Shown piece by piece: positions 17,508-26,192 of a stretch of DNA of 64,000 nucleotides; the first letter of the stretch is position 1, and every line of letters begins with the position of its first letter. Source of the stretch: UBA946 sp031550725 (GTDB lineage: Bacteria > Bacillota > Clostridia > Oscillospirales > Ruminococcaceae); the NCBI GenBank assembly GCA_031550725.1, contig JAVBOH010000007.1:62001-126000 (forward strand). Direction: 5' to 3'. The notes beneath the pieces were generated by a model. That model searched no databases and was not told where the DNA came from. It saw nothing but the letters and a program-made list of their open reading frames with translations. The position numbers and the translations under genes were made by a program.

Positions 17508-18068
17508 ATGAACTTACCAAATAAGCTAACATTACTGCGAGTTATACTCGTTCCGTTCTTTATGTTTTTCATGCTGACTGATATTGTGCCATTCAGCCCT
17601 ATTATAGCACTTGCTATTTTTATTGCAGCATCTATTACAGATGCACTTGATGGTCATATCGCAAGGAGCCGTAACCTTATTACAACGTTTGGCAAATTCC
17701 TTGACCCTCTTGCTGATAAGGTGCTTGTTGTTGCGGCATTAACTTGTCTATGCCAGATTGGTATCGTTGGTGCTGTACCGCTCATTATTATCGTTGCCCG
17801 TGAATTTATGGTATCGGGACTTCGCCTTGTAACTGCAAATGAGGGTGTTGTTGTTGCCGCTGGAATATGGGGCAAACTAAAAACTGCATTCACTATGGTT
17901 GCTATTGTGGTGATTTTGCTCGGACTCTGTATCTCTTTGGGTGAAAATGCAGCTAATATTGTTAATATTATATATCAGGTGTTGATTTGGATATCTACTG
18001 TCTTAACTGTTATTTCAGGTGGTGTATATCTTAAAGGCTACTGGAAATATATTGATGCAAGCAAATAA
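17508..18068 (+). CDS. pgsA: Phosphatidylglycerophosphate synthase
   Basis: 186 residues, an integral membrane CDP-alcohol phosphatidyltransferase. The full active-site pattern is present: D45-x2-D48-G49-x2-A52-R53-x8-G62-x3-D66-x3-D70. It joins CDP-diacylglycerol and glycerol 3-phosphate, the committed step to phosphatidylglycerol. It starts behind AGAAAGGATA, 36 bases after rimO. Confidence 0.95.
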   Translation: MNLPNKLTLLRVILVPFFMFFMLTDIVPFSPIIALAIFIAASITDALDGHIARSRNLITTFGKFLDPLADKVLVVAALTCLCQIGIVGAVPLIIIVAREFMVSGLRLVTANEGVVVAAGIWGKLKTAFTMVAIVVILLGLCISLGENAANIVNIIYQVLIWISTVLTVISGGVYLKGYWKYIDASK

Positions 18069-18102
18069 GTTTCATACACATTTATAGATTGGAGATGGGT
18101 TC

Positions 18103-19497
18103 ATGACGGTTAAAGAGGCTATTGGATATTATATTGATAATAAAAAAGATGAAATGATAAGTGTTTTGCGTACTATCGTGCAAATTCCGTCTGTACAGGG
18201 AGAGCCTTTACAGGGGATGCCATTTGGCGAAGAACCGGTAAAAGCTTTAACTGCTATGTTACAGCTTTGTAAAGCTATGGGACTTCACCCTCGTAATGTT
18301 GATAATTACGTTGGTACGGTTGATTTTCATCCTACTACTCCGCCTGAATTGGGTATATTATGTCATCTTGATGTTGTTCCGGAAGGCTCTGGATGGAGTG
18401 TACCGCCTTACGATATTACCGTCAAGGATGGCAAGCTGATAGGACGTGGTGCTATTGATGATAAAGGTCCTTGCATTGCTGCTTTATATGCGATGAGGGC
18501 AATTAAGGAGCTTAAAATCCCACTCCAAAAGGGTGTGCGTCTTATTCTTGGTACGAATGAAGAAAACGGTTCATGCGACCTTGCATACTATCGCATGAAA
18601 GAGGAATTGCCGCCGCTTTTGTTCACTCCTGATGGCTCATACCCTGTTATTAACTGTGAAAAGGGTATGCTTAGAATTGGTTTAGCATCAAAAATTATGC
18701 CTGTAAAACTCACTGATAATTCACAGGATAACGTTATAATCCATAGCATTTCTGGCGGCAATACAATAAATGCTGTGCCTGAATATGCTGAATGCTCAGT
18801 CAGTGGTTTATCTGCTGATGAAATTATGAATGCTGCGGCAGCAATTGACACTGATGTTACTTTCGAGGTTTATAATAAATATAAAATAGTGCAGATTATT
18901 GCTAAGGGAAAGAGTGCTCATGCATCGACCCCTGAACAAGGACACAACGCTATAACCGCTTTAATTGCTTTGCTTTCAAAGATAACCAGAAACTATCCTA
19001 AAATTTCAGCGTTATCGACATTATATCCATGTGGTGAAACCGATGGCAAATCACTTGGGTTTGCAAATCCTGTCGATTTTACAGCTGTTCTTAGCGTAAT
19101 CAGCTTTGATGGCAATATGCTTGATACAAAGTCAGATATCAGATTTCCAAATGGCATTTATGCTGATAATGTTATTGACACTCTCATTGATACTGCTACT
19201 GAAAATGGATTAAAGCTATCAGTTTTATTCAGCACAGAGCCTCATTATGTTCCTGAGGACAGTGAATTTATTCAAACCCTGCTAAGTGTTTATGAAGATT
19301 TCACAGGTGAAAAGGGGCAGTGTGTTTCAATCGGCGGAGGTACTTATGTTCATGGTATACCAAATGGTGTTGCTTTTGGTGCCGAGTTCCCTAATGACCA
19401 AAATAATATACATGGTGCTGATGAATTTATCACGATTGACAGCTTGCTTTTGAATACAAAAATTTACGCTGAGGCTATACTGAGAATTTGCGGATAA
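18103..19497 (+). CDS. pepV: M20 family dipeptidase, PepV-like
   Basis: 464 residues. The metallopeptidase motifs are H88-L-D90-V-V-P, D119-D120-K-G-P and E153-E154-N-G, then D177 and a late H in NNIHGADEF. It also has the inserted lid domain of the PepV group. It should hydrolyse dipeptides with two zinc ions in the cytoplasm. It is cotranscribed with pgsA (34-base gap) and overlaps the spacer before the PHP gene. The exact substrate range cannot be read from the sequence. Confidence 0.9.
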   Translation: MTVKEAIGYYIDNKKDEMISVLRTIVQIPSVQGEPLQGMPFGEEPVKALTAMLQLCKAMGLHPRNVDNYVGTVDFHPTTPPELGILCHLDVVPEGSGWSVPPYDITVKDGKLIGRGAIDDKGPCIAALYAMRAIKELKIPLQKGVRLILGTNEENGSCDLAYYRMKEELPPLLFTPDGSYPVINCEKGMLRIGLASKIMPVKLTDNSQDNVIIHSISGGNTINAVPEYAECSVSGLSADEIMNAAAAIDTDVTFEVYNKYKIVQIIAKGKSAHASTPEQGHNAITALIALLSKITRNYPKISALSTLYPCGETDGKSLGFANPVDFTAVLSVISFDGNMLDTKSDIRFPNGIYADNVIDTLIDTATENGLKLSVLFSTEPHYVPEDSEFIQTLLSVYEDFTGEKGQCVSIGGGTYVHGIPNGVAFGAEFPNDQNNIHGADEFITIDSLLLNTKIYAEAILRICG

Positions 19498-19523
19498 ACT
19501 TTTTAAAGGAGTATATATTATTT

Positions 19524-20195
19524 ATGCCATTTAAATATGAAACTCACTTGCATACTTCCGAGGCAAGTGCTTGTGCTATTTCGAGCGGTGCTGAAATGGC
19601 TGATGCTCACAAAAAATCAGGGTATACAGGAATTATTGTAACAGACCATTTTTTCAATGGGAATACTGCTATACCTTTTGATTTATCATGGAAAAATCGT
19701 GTTGAGCTTTTTTGCTTAGGTTATGAAAATGCTAAAAAACGTGGCGATGAAATTGGCTTGCAGGTGTTTTTTGGCTGGGAGTTTAATTATGGTGCAACGG
19801 AATTTTTAACATATGGACTTGATAAGGAATGGCTTATTAAGCATCCTGAAATTGAGCATATGCGCTATCCTGATTATTTGAAACTAATTGATTTGCATGG
19901 CGGATTTACTGTTCATGCACATCCTTTCAGACAGCGTGGGTATATCAATAAGTTAGTGCTCGTTCCTGAATATACTAGTGCTGTTGAAATTTATAATGAC
20001 GGCAACGATATGGAGATTTTCAATGAGCGTGCGAAGTGGTATGCCGAAAGCTTTGATTTAGCTGTTACGGCTGGCTCGGATATACATAGCGCAGATGGTA
20101 TAAATGGTGTGGGTATTGAAGTTTCGGAGAAATTTGATACTATATTTGATTATATTGACACCGTCAGAAACAGAAAAATTAATATTGTATATTAA
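19524..20195 (+). CDS. PHP domain phosphoesterase
   Basis: 223 residues. The metal-binding pattern of the PHP superfamily is present: E-T-H-L-H-T-S near the start, V-T-D-H-F, H-A-H-P-F and G-S-D-I-H near the end. The start at 19524 (MPFKYETHLHT) is preceded by AAAGGAG; the frame upstream to 19488 overlaps the dipeptidase. Relatives include histidinol phosphatase and nucleotide or small phosphoester hydrolases. No histidine genes are near, so the substrate is open. Confidence 0.85.
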   Translation: MPFKYETHLHTSEASACAISSGAEMADAHKKSGYTGIIVTDHFFNGNTAIPFDLSWKNRVELFCLGYENAKKRGDEIGLQVFFGWEFNYGATEFLTYGLDKEWLIKHPEIEHMRYPDYLKLIDLHGGFTVHAHPFRQRGYINKLVLVPEYTSAVEIYNDGNDMEIFNERAKWYAESFDLAVTAGSDIHSADGINGVGIEVSEKFDTIFDYIDTVRNRKINIVY

Positions 20196-20244
20196 AAAAT
20201 GCGTACTATAATTCCATTTACGGAATATAGTACGCATTTTTTTG
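20195..20244. terminator. Bidirectional terminator, repeat-like arms
   Basis: The long stem AATGCGTACTATA/TATAGTACGCATT with an inner TTCC/GGAA is flanked by A6 and T7. It separates the PHP gene from the converging metG-like gene. The outer arm GTACGCATT is the same as the tail of the dispersed hairpin repeats. Confidence 0.9.
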
Positions 20245-20260
20245 TTTATTTTTCAATAAA

Positions 20261-22291
20261 TTAACTGCGGTCAAACTGACTATCGTGACGAGTAAAGAAA
20301 TCCACTCTTGGCTCAAGGAACTTTATTTCATGCTCACTGACGCCATCCAAAACAGTGCTAAATGTATCAAAAATATTATCCCATGACCACAAACTTTCAT
20401 CCATGTTAAGATACTCTCTTACCATTTCTGTACCCTTTGGAGCAAGTGGATGAAGAAGAATAGCAGCCGTTTTAATCAAGTGGAAAATGTTGATTATCCA
20501 CTTTCTGCGAAGTTCATTATCATCAGCCTTATCAGCCTCAGATTTCGCTTTTGACATATATTTGCTCGCATTACGGATAAATGAGTCAAGTACATATGTC
20601 ACCTGATGGAACTCAAATTTATACATAAAGCGCTCGTATTCAAGCACAGCCTTTTCTGTCATGCTAAGAATTTCATCATCAACATCACCAACAGGCATTT
20701 TGCCGTCAAGATATTTCTGCACATCATAAAATGCAGTACGAACAATTCTGTTGAACACATTAGAAAGTAAAAATCCCTCTTTAATAACAGGATCTGGCTC
20801 ATCAGAATTAGCAATTGGATTAAGCGGCTTTGGCATAAAGCTAACACTTCTCATTCCAAGTCCCAAACTTAAAAAATGCATACGAAGCTGCTCAGCAGTA
20901 TAGTAATCAAGCAGTTCAGCAGCCATCGGCGGCTTTATTGTTCCAGAGCTTGATGCCTTTTTATTAAGGAACAAAACATGGTGATTTGCAACTAGAATTG
21001 GGAGCTGCATTTGATTTTCAGCAGGATTAGCAGTAAGATTATCCTTACCCTGCAGTGCCATAAACATAGCCATTTCAGCAACACCATAGAAATAAATATT
21101 ATCCTGTCCGATAAACTGATAAACCTGTGAATCCTTTGAACACCAGTAATCACGCCATTTGGAAGTATCCGCACCAATTGATTCTAAGTATGCAATGGTA
21201 AATGAAATTGGTGCCCACAATGATTCAGGCCATACCCAAACAGTAAGTCCTGTTTCATCTTCCATAACAGGCGCAGGAACGCCCCACTCGATGTTACCAG
21301 TCACACGAAATGGTACAAGAGTTTTGCCCGTTCTAAATCTTGCACCAACGGATGATAGCAGTGCCACTGCATCATCACAATCAGAAAGTTTATCAAACTT
21401 TATTGTAAATGATGTCTTTTTAGGTTCTTCGATAAATTCATGAACAGCCATTTTATCCTTAACGGAATTGTATGCATCCATGAAGTCATTCATAACATAA
21501 ATTACAGGTGGCTCAAGGAATTCAGCAGTTGTCTTATGGATAACCTGACGAACATTTTCCATATCCTTGATACTGTCAGCATACTCACAAAGCAAATCCT
21601 TTTTCTCAGGCAATGTAAAATACCAGTTAACAACATCTTTCATGATAGGTGTTTCACCGGATAGTGTGCTGATTGGATTTATAAGGCTTGCAGGCATATA
21701 CTGATGACCTAAGTCACATTCGTCTGCATAACCCTTTTCGGACTGACATCCCTGCACAGGACATTTTCCGACAACCTGACGTCCATTAATAAATGTATCA
21801 GCCTTAACATCAAAAAACTGTGCAGTAGCAGCCTTTTTTAAGTGACCGTTTTCATATAGCTTGCGAATAAATTTATCGGACACTTCATTATGAATTTCGC
21901 CTGCTCTTCCAAGTCCTGATGCAGCAAATAAACTAAGACTAATATCATAATCATCAAGTGTTTTCTTTTGTGCAATATGATTGTTCTCAACATAATCTTC
22001 TATTGAACCTTCAAAACCTGTTTCCTCGCAATACTTTCTATACCCCTCTGCAATCGGTGAGCCATAGCAGTCAGTGCCTGAAACAAAAATAACATTATCC
22101 TTACCAATTCTGTCACGCAAAAAACGTGCATAAGTATCAGCAAAAACAAATACTCCGCCAACGTGTCCGAAATGAAGTGTTTTATTTCCGTATGGCATAC
22201 CACCTGTGATTACGGCACGCTTTGGGAATTCGGGTCTGTTCTCACGAGTAATCTCTTTTTTATAGTTTTTATTAGGATTGTTGTTTTCCAT
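20261..22291 (-). CDS. metG: Methionyl-tRNA synthetase, divergent form
   Basis: 676 residues of class I MetRS type. It has the H40-F-G-H43 signature, a zinc knuckle (C177-x4-C182-x9-C192-x3-H196), a split catalytic core with IEWGVPAP, and helical anticodon-binding sequence at the end. The KMSKS loop is replaced by K444-K-A-S-S-S, and there is no C-terminal EMAP-like tRNA-binding domain. The start at 22291 follows GGAGGG; the frame upstream reads through leader hairpins. It may be the housekeeping enzyme of this lineage or a second copy with another task. No T-box is visible in the leader. Confidence 0.8.
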   Translation of the reverse strand: MENNNPNKNYKKEITRENRPEFPKRAVITGGMPYGNKTLHFGHVGGVFVFADTYARFLRDRIGKDNVIFVSGTDCYGSPIAEGYRKYCEETGFEGSIEDYVENNHIAQKKTLDDYDISLSLFAASGLGRAGEIHNEVSDKFIRKLYENGHLKKAATAQFFDVKADTFINGRQVVGKCPVQGCQSEKGYADECDLGHQYMPASLINPISTLSGETPIMKDVVNWYFTLPEKKDLLCEYADSIKDMENVRQVIHKTTAEFLEPPVIYVMNDFMDAYNSVKDKMAVHEFIEEPKKTSFTIKFDKLSDCDDAVALLSSVGARFRTGKTLVPFRVTGNIEWGVPAPVMEDETGLTVWVWPESLWAPISFTIAYLESIGADTSKWRDYWCSKDSQVYQFIGQDNIYFYGVAEMAMFMALQGKDNLTANPAENQMQLPILVANHHVLFLNKKASSSGTIKPPMAAELLDYYTAEQLRMHFLSLGLGMRSVSFMPKPLNPIANSDEPDPVIKEGFLLSNVFNRIVRTAFYDVQKYLDGKMPVGDVDDEILSMTEKAVLEYERFMYKFEFHQVTYVLDSFIRNASKYMSKAKSEADKADDNELRRKWIINIFHLIKTAAILLHPLAPKGTEMVREYLNMDESLWSWDNIFDTFSTVLDGVSEHEIKFLEPRVDFFTRHDSQFDRS

Positions 22292-22311
22292 AACAATACC
22301 CTCCAATATTA

Positions 22312-22460
22312 ATATATAATGCGTACTGAACAATTGCGCTTTCAGCGAAATTGTTAGTTCAAATAAACTGTGTCTGTTTGAACTCTTGAATGACATCTGC
22401 ACTAGAACAATTAAAAAATATCTTCAAAGCGAGCTTTTGCGGCGTTTTTGAATTGTTCAG
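22312..22460 (-). repeat. Modular hairpin string before metG
   Basis: In metG sense: hairpin with GAACAATT/AATTGTTC arms (22405-22458), hairpin AGTTCAAA/TTTGAACT, hairpin AACAATT-TCGCT/AGCG-AATTGTT, then the tail CAGTACGCATTATATA close to the ribosome site. Tail and arms recur at 6437 and 27548-27661. Confidence 0.65.
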
Positions 22461-22507
22461 CAGATATTATTTAGAGCGTTAAGTAATCTACTATATCATA
22501 TTTATTA

Positions 22508-22559
22508 CAAAAAGCGAACAACAAGCATACCATATTTAATGGTATGTCTGTCTGTTCGC
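22508..22559 (-). terminator. Terminator of the 22586-23563 gene
   Basis: In the transcript GCGAACA pairs with TGTTCGC around an inner CATACCAT/ATGGTATG stem, followed by five U. It ends transcription before the metG leader. Confidence 0.85.
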
Positions 22560-22585
22560 AAACATTTGAATATTATTCGTACAAA

Positions 22586-23563
22586 TCAGCTTGTAACAAG
22601 AATAGCAAGGTCACCATTGTTATCCTGTCCTGCATTTTTAACAGCAGCAACAAGCTTCCAAAGAATATCCTCACCTGCATCACGGAGTGCTGTGTCAAAG
22701 GCAGAAATAGCCTTAACAAGATCTTCCTCTTCTTTACCAGGCATATAGCAAGCAATCATAACCTTGATTGCATTGTAAATTGCACAAAACAGTGTATAGT
22801 TATCCCAGATATTAAGCTTAGCTGCAGCAACAAAAGGGAATGAATGTGTCCATACATAGTTAATCATAATATTCTCAAGAATATGAGAATTTTTCGCCAT
22901 ATAATTATCAGCAAAATCGGATCTGTACTTAAGATATTTCTGAAAATCAACCATACTAAGTGTTTCAGGTCCTGAAATACCAAGGTTAGAGTATACAGTT
23001 CTAACAACATCCTTGTATTCAACAGACTTACCATTCAATGCTTTCAAAAGTGATACTCCATCTGATAATGAAAAATGAGGTGCAGGCTTAATTTCATTGA
23101 AAAGCTGCAATGTTTCACTATAATCCTCAACCTTTGCAAAGCTTTCAGCAAACTCTGGGATAAGATTTTCCTGATGCTTTTCAACCATACCATGCACAGT
23201 TTTTAATGCATAGTTCAAAAGAAGCAAACGCTTTTCAAATATAACACTTTTCTTCTGGAGAATGTTCATTATCAACGACCTGATAATCCAATAGTAATCT
23301 GACAAAGGCATTTTCTTTCTTATATCTTCACTTAGAGGAAGAATTTTTGCCTCATCCTCTGGTTTTAAAGTACCCATTCTGTATTCAATAGGCTCAGTTG
23401 TAGCAATAAGCTTTTTAACAAGATTTTTACTGCTGAGATACATTACATATTCAACAGTCTGAGCTGTAACGAATATATCACGGTTATTATCTTCAACAAA
23501 CAATGGTGAGTTTTTATCAGATAATTCAGCATAATATTTAGGTGTTATAACAGTTAATGGCAT
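22586..23563 (-). CDS. Conserved-looking cytoplasmic protein of unknown function
   Basis: 325 residues (MPLTVITPKY...). It is mostly helical and acidic, with no signal peptide, membrane segment or motif I recognise. It is not visibly similar to the other unknown large protein at 36049. The start follows AAGGATGATT and is preceded by leader copy B; the frame open to 23614 runs through the leader hairpins. It is transcribed alone, with a terminator after it. Confidence 0.65.
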   Translation of the reverse strand: MPLTVITPKYYAELSDKNSPLFVEDNNRDIFVTAQTVEYVMYLSSKNLVKKLIATTEPIEYRMGTLKPEDEAKILPLSEDIRKKMPLSDYYWIIRSLIMNILQKKSVIFEKRLLLLNYALKTVHGMVEKHQENLIPEFAESFAKVEDYSETLQLFNEIKPAPHFSLSDGVSLLKALNGKSVEYKDVVRTVYSNLGISGPETLSMVDFQKYLKYRSDFADNYMAKNSHILENIMINYVWTHSFPFVAAAKLNIWDNYTLFCAIYNAIKVMIACYMPGKEEEDLVKAISAFDTALRDAGEDILWKLVAAVKNAGQDNNGDLAILVTS

Positions 23564-23647
23564 ATTTATAATCATCCTTCTCTTTAAAAATTCGGACGTT
23601 TTGTGTGAACACAAAACTCTGAGTTTGAAAGATTTATTTTCAAACTT
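23564..23647 (-). promoter_or_regulatory. Two-hairpin leader, copy B
   Basis: Hairpin one AGTTTGAAA/TTTCAAACT lies at 23622-23646; hairpin two (AGAGTTTTGTGT/ACACAAAAC-GTCC) lies at 23594-23620. Compared with copy A, GTAC/GTAC of the second stem is replaced by GTGT/ACAC, which keeps pairing. Confidence 0.65.
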
Positions 23648-23761
23648 TTTTCCAATCCAGTGGAAATATATCGGTCACGAAAACCTTACAAAAGCAAGTT
23701 TCGCATTAATAAGATTTATTATATCACATATTCCGAAAAAATGCAAGGATAATACAAAAAA

Positions 23762-24304
23762 TTAGCTATACAGAAAGAAAAATCCATATATAGCCGCTGC
23801 AAAAGAGCCGATTATATCATAAACCATATCCAAATCAGTATCTATCAACCCACGTTGTGATTTAATTTTTTTGCGTTTTGTTATATCGGATATAAACTCG
23901 GACATTTCACATAAAAGCCCTAAGGACAAGCCTATTGCGAAAACAAAAATTGCAGTAATCATTTTCGAATGCACCGCAGGATTTACAAATGCAAGTATCA
24001 CGCAATAGGAAAACACCGCAAATGCAAACGCTCCAAAGGCATGAAGATATCTGTCATAACGAATTGATGTATTGTAGAAATTGAGATATTTACCGATAAA
24101 AATGTGGCATATAACAGTTAATATAACAAGAATAATGCTGTAATCAGGGATAACTAGTGCAAATATTCTTTTTATAAGTATAATAGCAATGATGAACAGA
24201 TACTCCCCTATCGATTCCTTTGCAACTTGTTTATTTGTTTTAAATGCCTTTGTGAGAATTATTATTTCCAAAGCTGTGTATATCAAAAATATTATTGTAA
24301 GCAT
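23762..24304 (-). CDS. DUF2238 (YjdF-like) membrane protein
   Basis: 180 residues with about six membrane segments. The DUF2238 landmarks are present: Y-D-R-Y-L-H-A-F-G, the acidic E-M-S-E-F between helices, and G-L-I-D-T-D-L-D-M-V-Y-D-I-I-G near the end. The function of the family is not known. The start follows AAAGGATAG, and leader copy C stands upstream. It is transcribed separately from its neighbours. Confidence 0.8.
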   Translation of the reverse strand: MLTIIFLIYTALEIIILTKAFKTNKQVAKESIGEYLFIIAIILIKRIFALVIPDYSIILVILTVICHIFIGKYLNFYNTSIRYDRYLHAFGAFAFAVFSYCVILAFVNPAVHSKMITAIFVFAIGLSLGLLCEMSEFISDITKRKKIKSQRGLIDTDLDMVYDIIGSFAAAIYGFFFLYS

Positions 24305-24390
24305 ATTTATAACTATCCTTTCCTCAAGAAGATGGATGTTTTGTGTATAAGCACAAAACTCCGAGTTTGAAAAATTTATTTCCCAAACTT
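24305..24390 (-). promoter_or_regulatory. Two-hairpin leader, copy C
   Basis: Hairpin one (AAGTTTGGGAAA/TTTTTCAAACT) lies at 24364-24389 and hairpin two (GGAGTTTTGTG/CACAAAACATCC) at 24334-24362. It is about as close to copies A and B as they are to each other, though the genes downstream are unrelated. Confidence 0.65.
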
Positions 24391-24426
24391 GTCTCCTTTA
24401 TTTTTATATGGGTTGTCCAAACTTTT

Positions 24427-24599
24427 TATACTAATCCCACTTTAAAATGCTTGCATTTTAAAGATTCTTTGCAAAGCAAAGAATGTGACGGAGTCGCAGG
24501 GATGTCGTTCAATACATCCCTGCGTGTGTTTACACACAACGGCAATTAAATTGCCGAATTAAAACAATGCAATTGTTTTAATCAGGGATTAGTATTATA
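24427..24599. mobile_element. MITE-like element packed with hairpins
   Basis: The ends are TATACTAATCCC and GGGATTAGTATTATA in inverted orientation. The 150-base interior is a row of six or seven small palindromes: AAAATGC/GCATTTT, TTCTTTGC/GCAAAGAA, TGTGAC/GTCGCA, GGGATGT/ACATCCC, GTGTGT/ACACAC, GGCAATT/AATTGCC, AAAACAATTG-type. The same ends bound 52761-52868 with another interior. It has no coding capacity. Confidence 0.6.
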
Positions 24600-24606
24600 A
24601 ATTAAT

Positions 24607-24630
24607 AAGCGGCTTAGGAGCAGCCGCTCT
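24607..24630 (-). terminator. Probable terminator of the LysM gene
   Basis: AGCGGCT and AGCCGCT arms with a seven-base loop, followed by an AU-rich tail in the transcript. The U run is weak. Confidence 0.5.
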
Positions 24631-24677
24631 ATAAATATTGTTTCAATTAAGTTTTCAAATATACCTAAATTATATCC

Positions 24678-25451
24678 TCAATTAAATCTCTCAGGAAATT
24701 GATTCATAATACCATATGTGAAATAATCAGCCATATCAAGAGCCTCATTCTCAACTGTATTAAACGCACTGATATCAGCTGGATAATTTTTCGAAAACCT
24801 CATTGCAATCTCACTTGTTGTTAAATCAAGGTGATTGTATAACATCTGACGCAGTGCATCATATTTATAATACGGATTTATACTAGCAAAAGTTTTCGCC
24901 ATCTCGTCTGCATTTATGTACCATTTTTTATTTAATTCATCAGCTTCATTTTTTTTGCCATCTCTTAATGATGTGATTATATCTGCTCCTATTTCAAGGT
25001 GTTCAGATAACAGCTTTGAAATTGCTCTTGCTACATTAGCAGGATAATATTCAGAAAAAACTTCTGCAATATCAGCTGGATTTTGCATTAGGTTTTCGGT
25101 TACATCATTTAAGTCCGCAAGACGTTCTGCAATACTGATTAAAAGCATTCTTGTCCAGTAAACGTGCTGTGACCATGCTTTTCGCATATCGTTAATCAAA
25201 TCCTGTTGATTGGACATACCGTCAGTTGACATTGGTCTTGGATTTTCTGCACCCATGATAGTAACCGGCATACCATTAGCCACAAAAAAATTTGTATTCG
25301 GACACAATATTATTGTACTGCCAATTTGCAAGTTTCGTGGATTAAGACGTGGGTTAAGTAAAAGTATTGATGGAACTGTAGTATTATACTTTCTTGCGAT
25401 ATTATAAAGAGTATCCCCACGCCTAATTACATATGAAATTCTTTGACACAT
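24678..25451 (-). CDS. LysM domain protein with DUF helical domain
   Basis: 257 residues. LysM covers about residues 3-50 (SYVIRRGDTLYNIARKYNTT... IGSTIILCP). After a linker, about 170 helical residues follow with W-S-Q-H-V-Y-W-T-R-M, repeated N-P-A-D-I-A and H-L-x-I-G/T patterns and a Q-F-P ending. That second domain is common in clostridia, and its role is unknown to me. There is no signal peptide; peptidoglycan or spore binding is suggested by LysM only. I start at 25451 behind GGGAGCG; the longer frame to 25556 is unlikely to be protein. Confidence 0.75.
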   Translation of the reverse strand: MCQRISYVIRRGDTLYNIARKYNTTVPSILLLNPRLNPRNLQIGSTIILCPNTNFFVANGMPVTIMGAENPRPMSTDGMSNQQDLINDMRKAWSQHVYWTRMLLISIAERLADLNDVTENLMQNPADIAEVFSEYYPANVARAISKLLSEHLEIGADIITSLRDGKKNEADELNKKWYINADEMAKTFASINPYYKYDALRQMLYNHLDLTTSEIAMRFSKNYPADISAFNTVENEALDMADYFTYGIMNQFPERFN

Positions 25452-25530
25452 AATAAAATACGCTCCCTTTTTATTTTTATATGTTTTATTATATGTTGTT
25501 ATTGAGTTTTTGTTCAATAAAAGCAATAAA

Positions 25531-25626
25531 ACGTGGCATTGAATGAAATAATTCAATAACCACGTCGATTTCTTAAATAATGCGTAACAGTCGAAAAAAC
25601 GATGTTTTTCGACGTACTACTTGATA
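25531..25626. repeat. Two adjacent hairpin repeats
   Basis: The first is ACGTGG-TTGAAT/ATTCAA-CCACGT (25531-25565). The second is GTCGAAAAAAC/GTTTTTCGAC with flanks GTAGTAC (25584-25620). Read on the - strand, the second is bounded by ATCAAGTAGTACGTCG and TTACGCATTATTTAA, the same ends as the copy at 51279-51330. Confidence 0.6.
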
Positions 25627-25640
25627 GATGTCTGCAAACA

Positions 25641-25877
25641 TTAAATAAAAGTAATATTATTGCTGTGCAAATCTCTTACTGTATCCCTAATAAGATTTTT
25701 CGCTTCCGCACCAGTTGTGCCGCTTTGAACATGGCTGATAACTTTGCGTTTTTGATCATCTGACAAAGCCGCATAATTCACCATAGCCGTGTTATCCTGT
25801 GCAAGACGCATACCAAATCCCATTGGCATATCAATGCCGTCAGGGCTTTTTCCCATTCCTGTAAATACATTATCCAT
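25641..25877 (-). CDS. Small conserved protein, 78 residues
   Basis: The N-terminal half holds G-F-G-M-R-L-A-Q-D-N-T-A-M and the next part L-S-D-D-Q-K-R-K-V-I, a pattern I associate with short clostridial proteins of unknown function (M-x-L-A-Q-N-x-x-A-M ... L-x-x-x-Q-K). It is soluble, with a short helical fold likely. It starts behind AGAGAGGATG and is the gene upstream of the LysM protein, separated by hairpin repeats. Confidence 0.7.
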   Translation of the reverse strand: MDNVFTGMGKSPDGIDMPMGFGMRLAQDNTAMVNYAALSDDQKRKVISHVQSGTTGAEAKNLIRDTVRDLHSNNITFI

Positions 25878-26106
25878 TTGTTAAACATCCTCTCTTTGTG
25901 GCACAATTTATGTGCCTTTGACATTAAGTTTTTCCTTTATTCATGATTTTATTCGCAGGATATAATTTTTATAGTCCATTTAGATAAAAATGAACATTTT
26001 TTATATGGAAAATTATTCTTAGTGCAACATTCACACGTGAGTTATGCATTTTATAATGTGGATGTGTTTAAAATATAGAATGTTTTGCAATTATATAAAA
26101 TAATGC

Positions 26107-26135
26107 TTGCAAAAAGTGAAGATATGTAATATTAT
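26107..26135 (+). promoter_or_regulatory. Promoter of the aminotransferase gene
   Basis: TTGCAA, 17 bases, TATTAT. It is the only clear signal in the 315-base gap 25878-26192. Confidence 0.65.
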
Positions 26136-26192
26136 ATATAATGAACTAGTTGTATGAACAAAAAAGAAAAATATATGTTAGGAGAAATTGTT

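Noticed and set aside
22292..22510. T-box or SAM riboswitch upstream of metG
   Set aside because: None of the conserved T-box or SAM motifs occurs on the - strand; the region is filled by the dispersed hairpin repeats.
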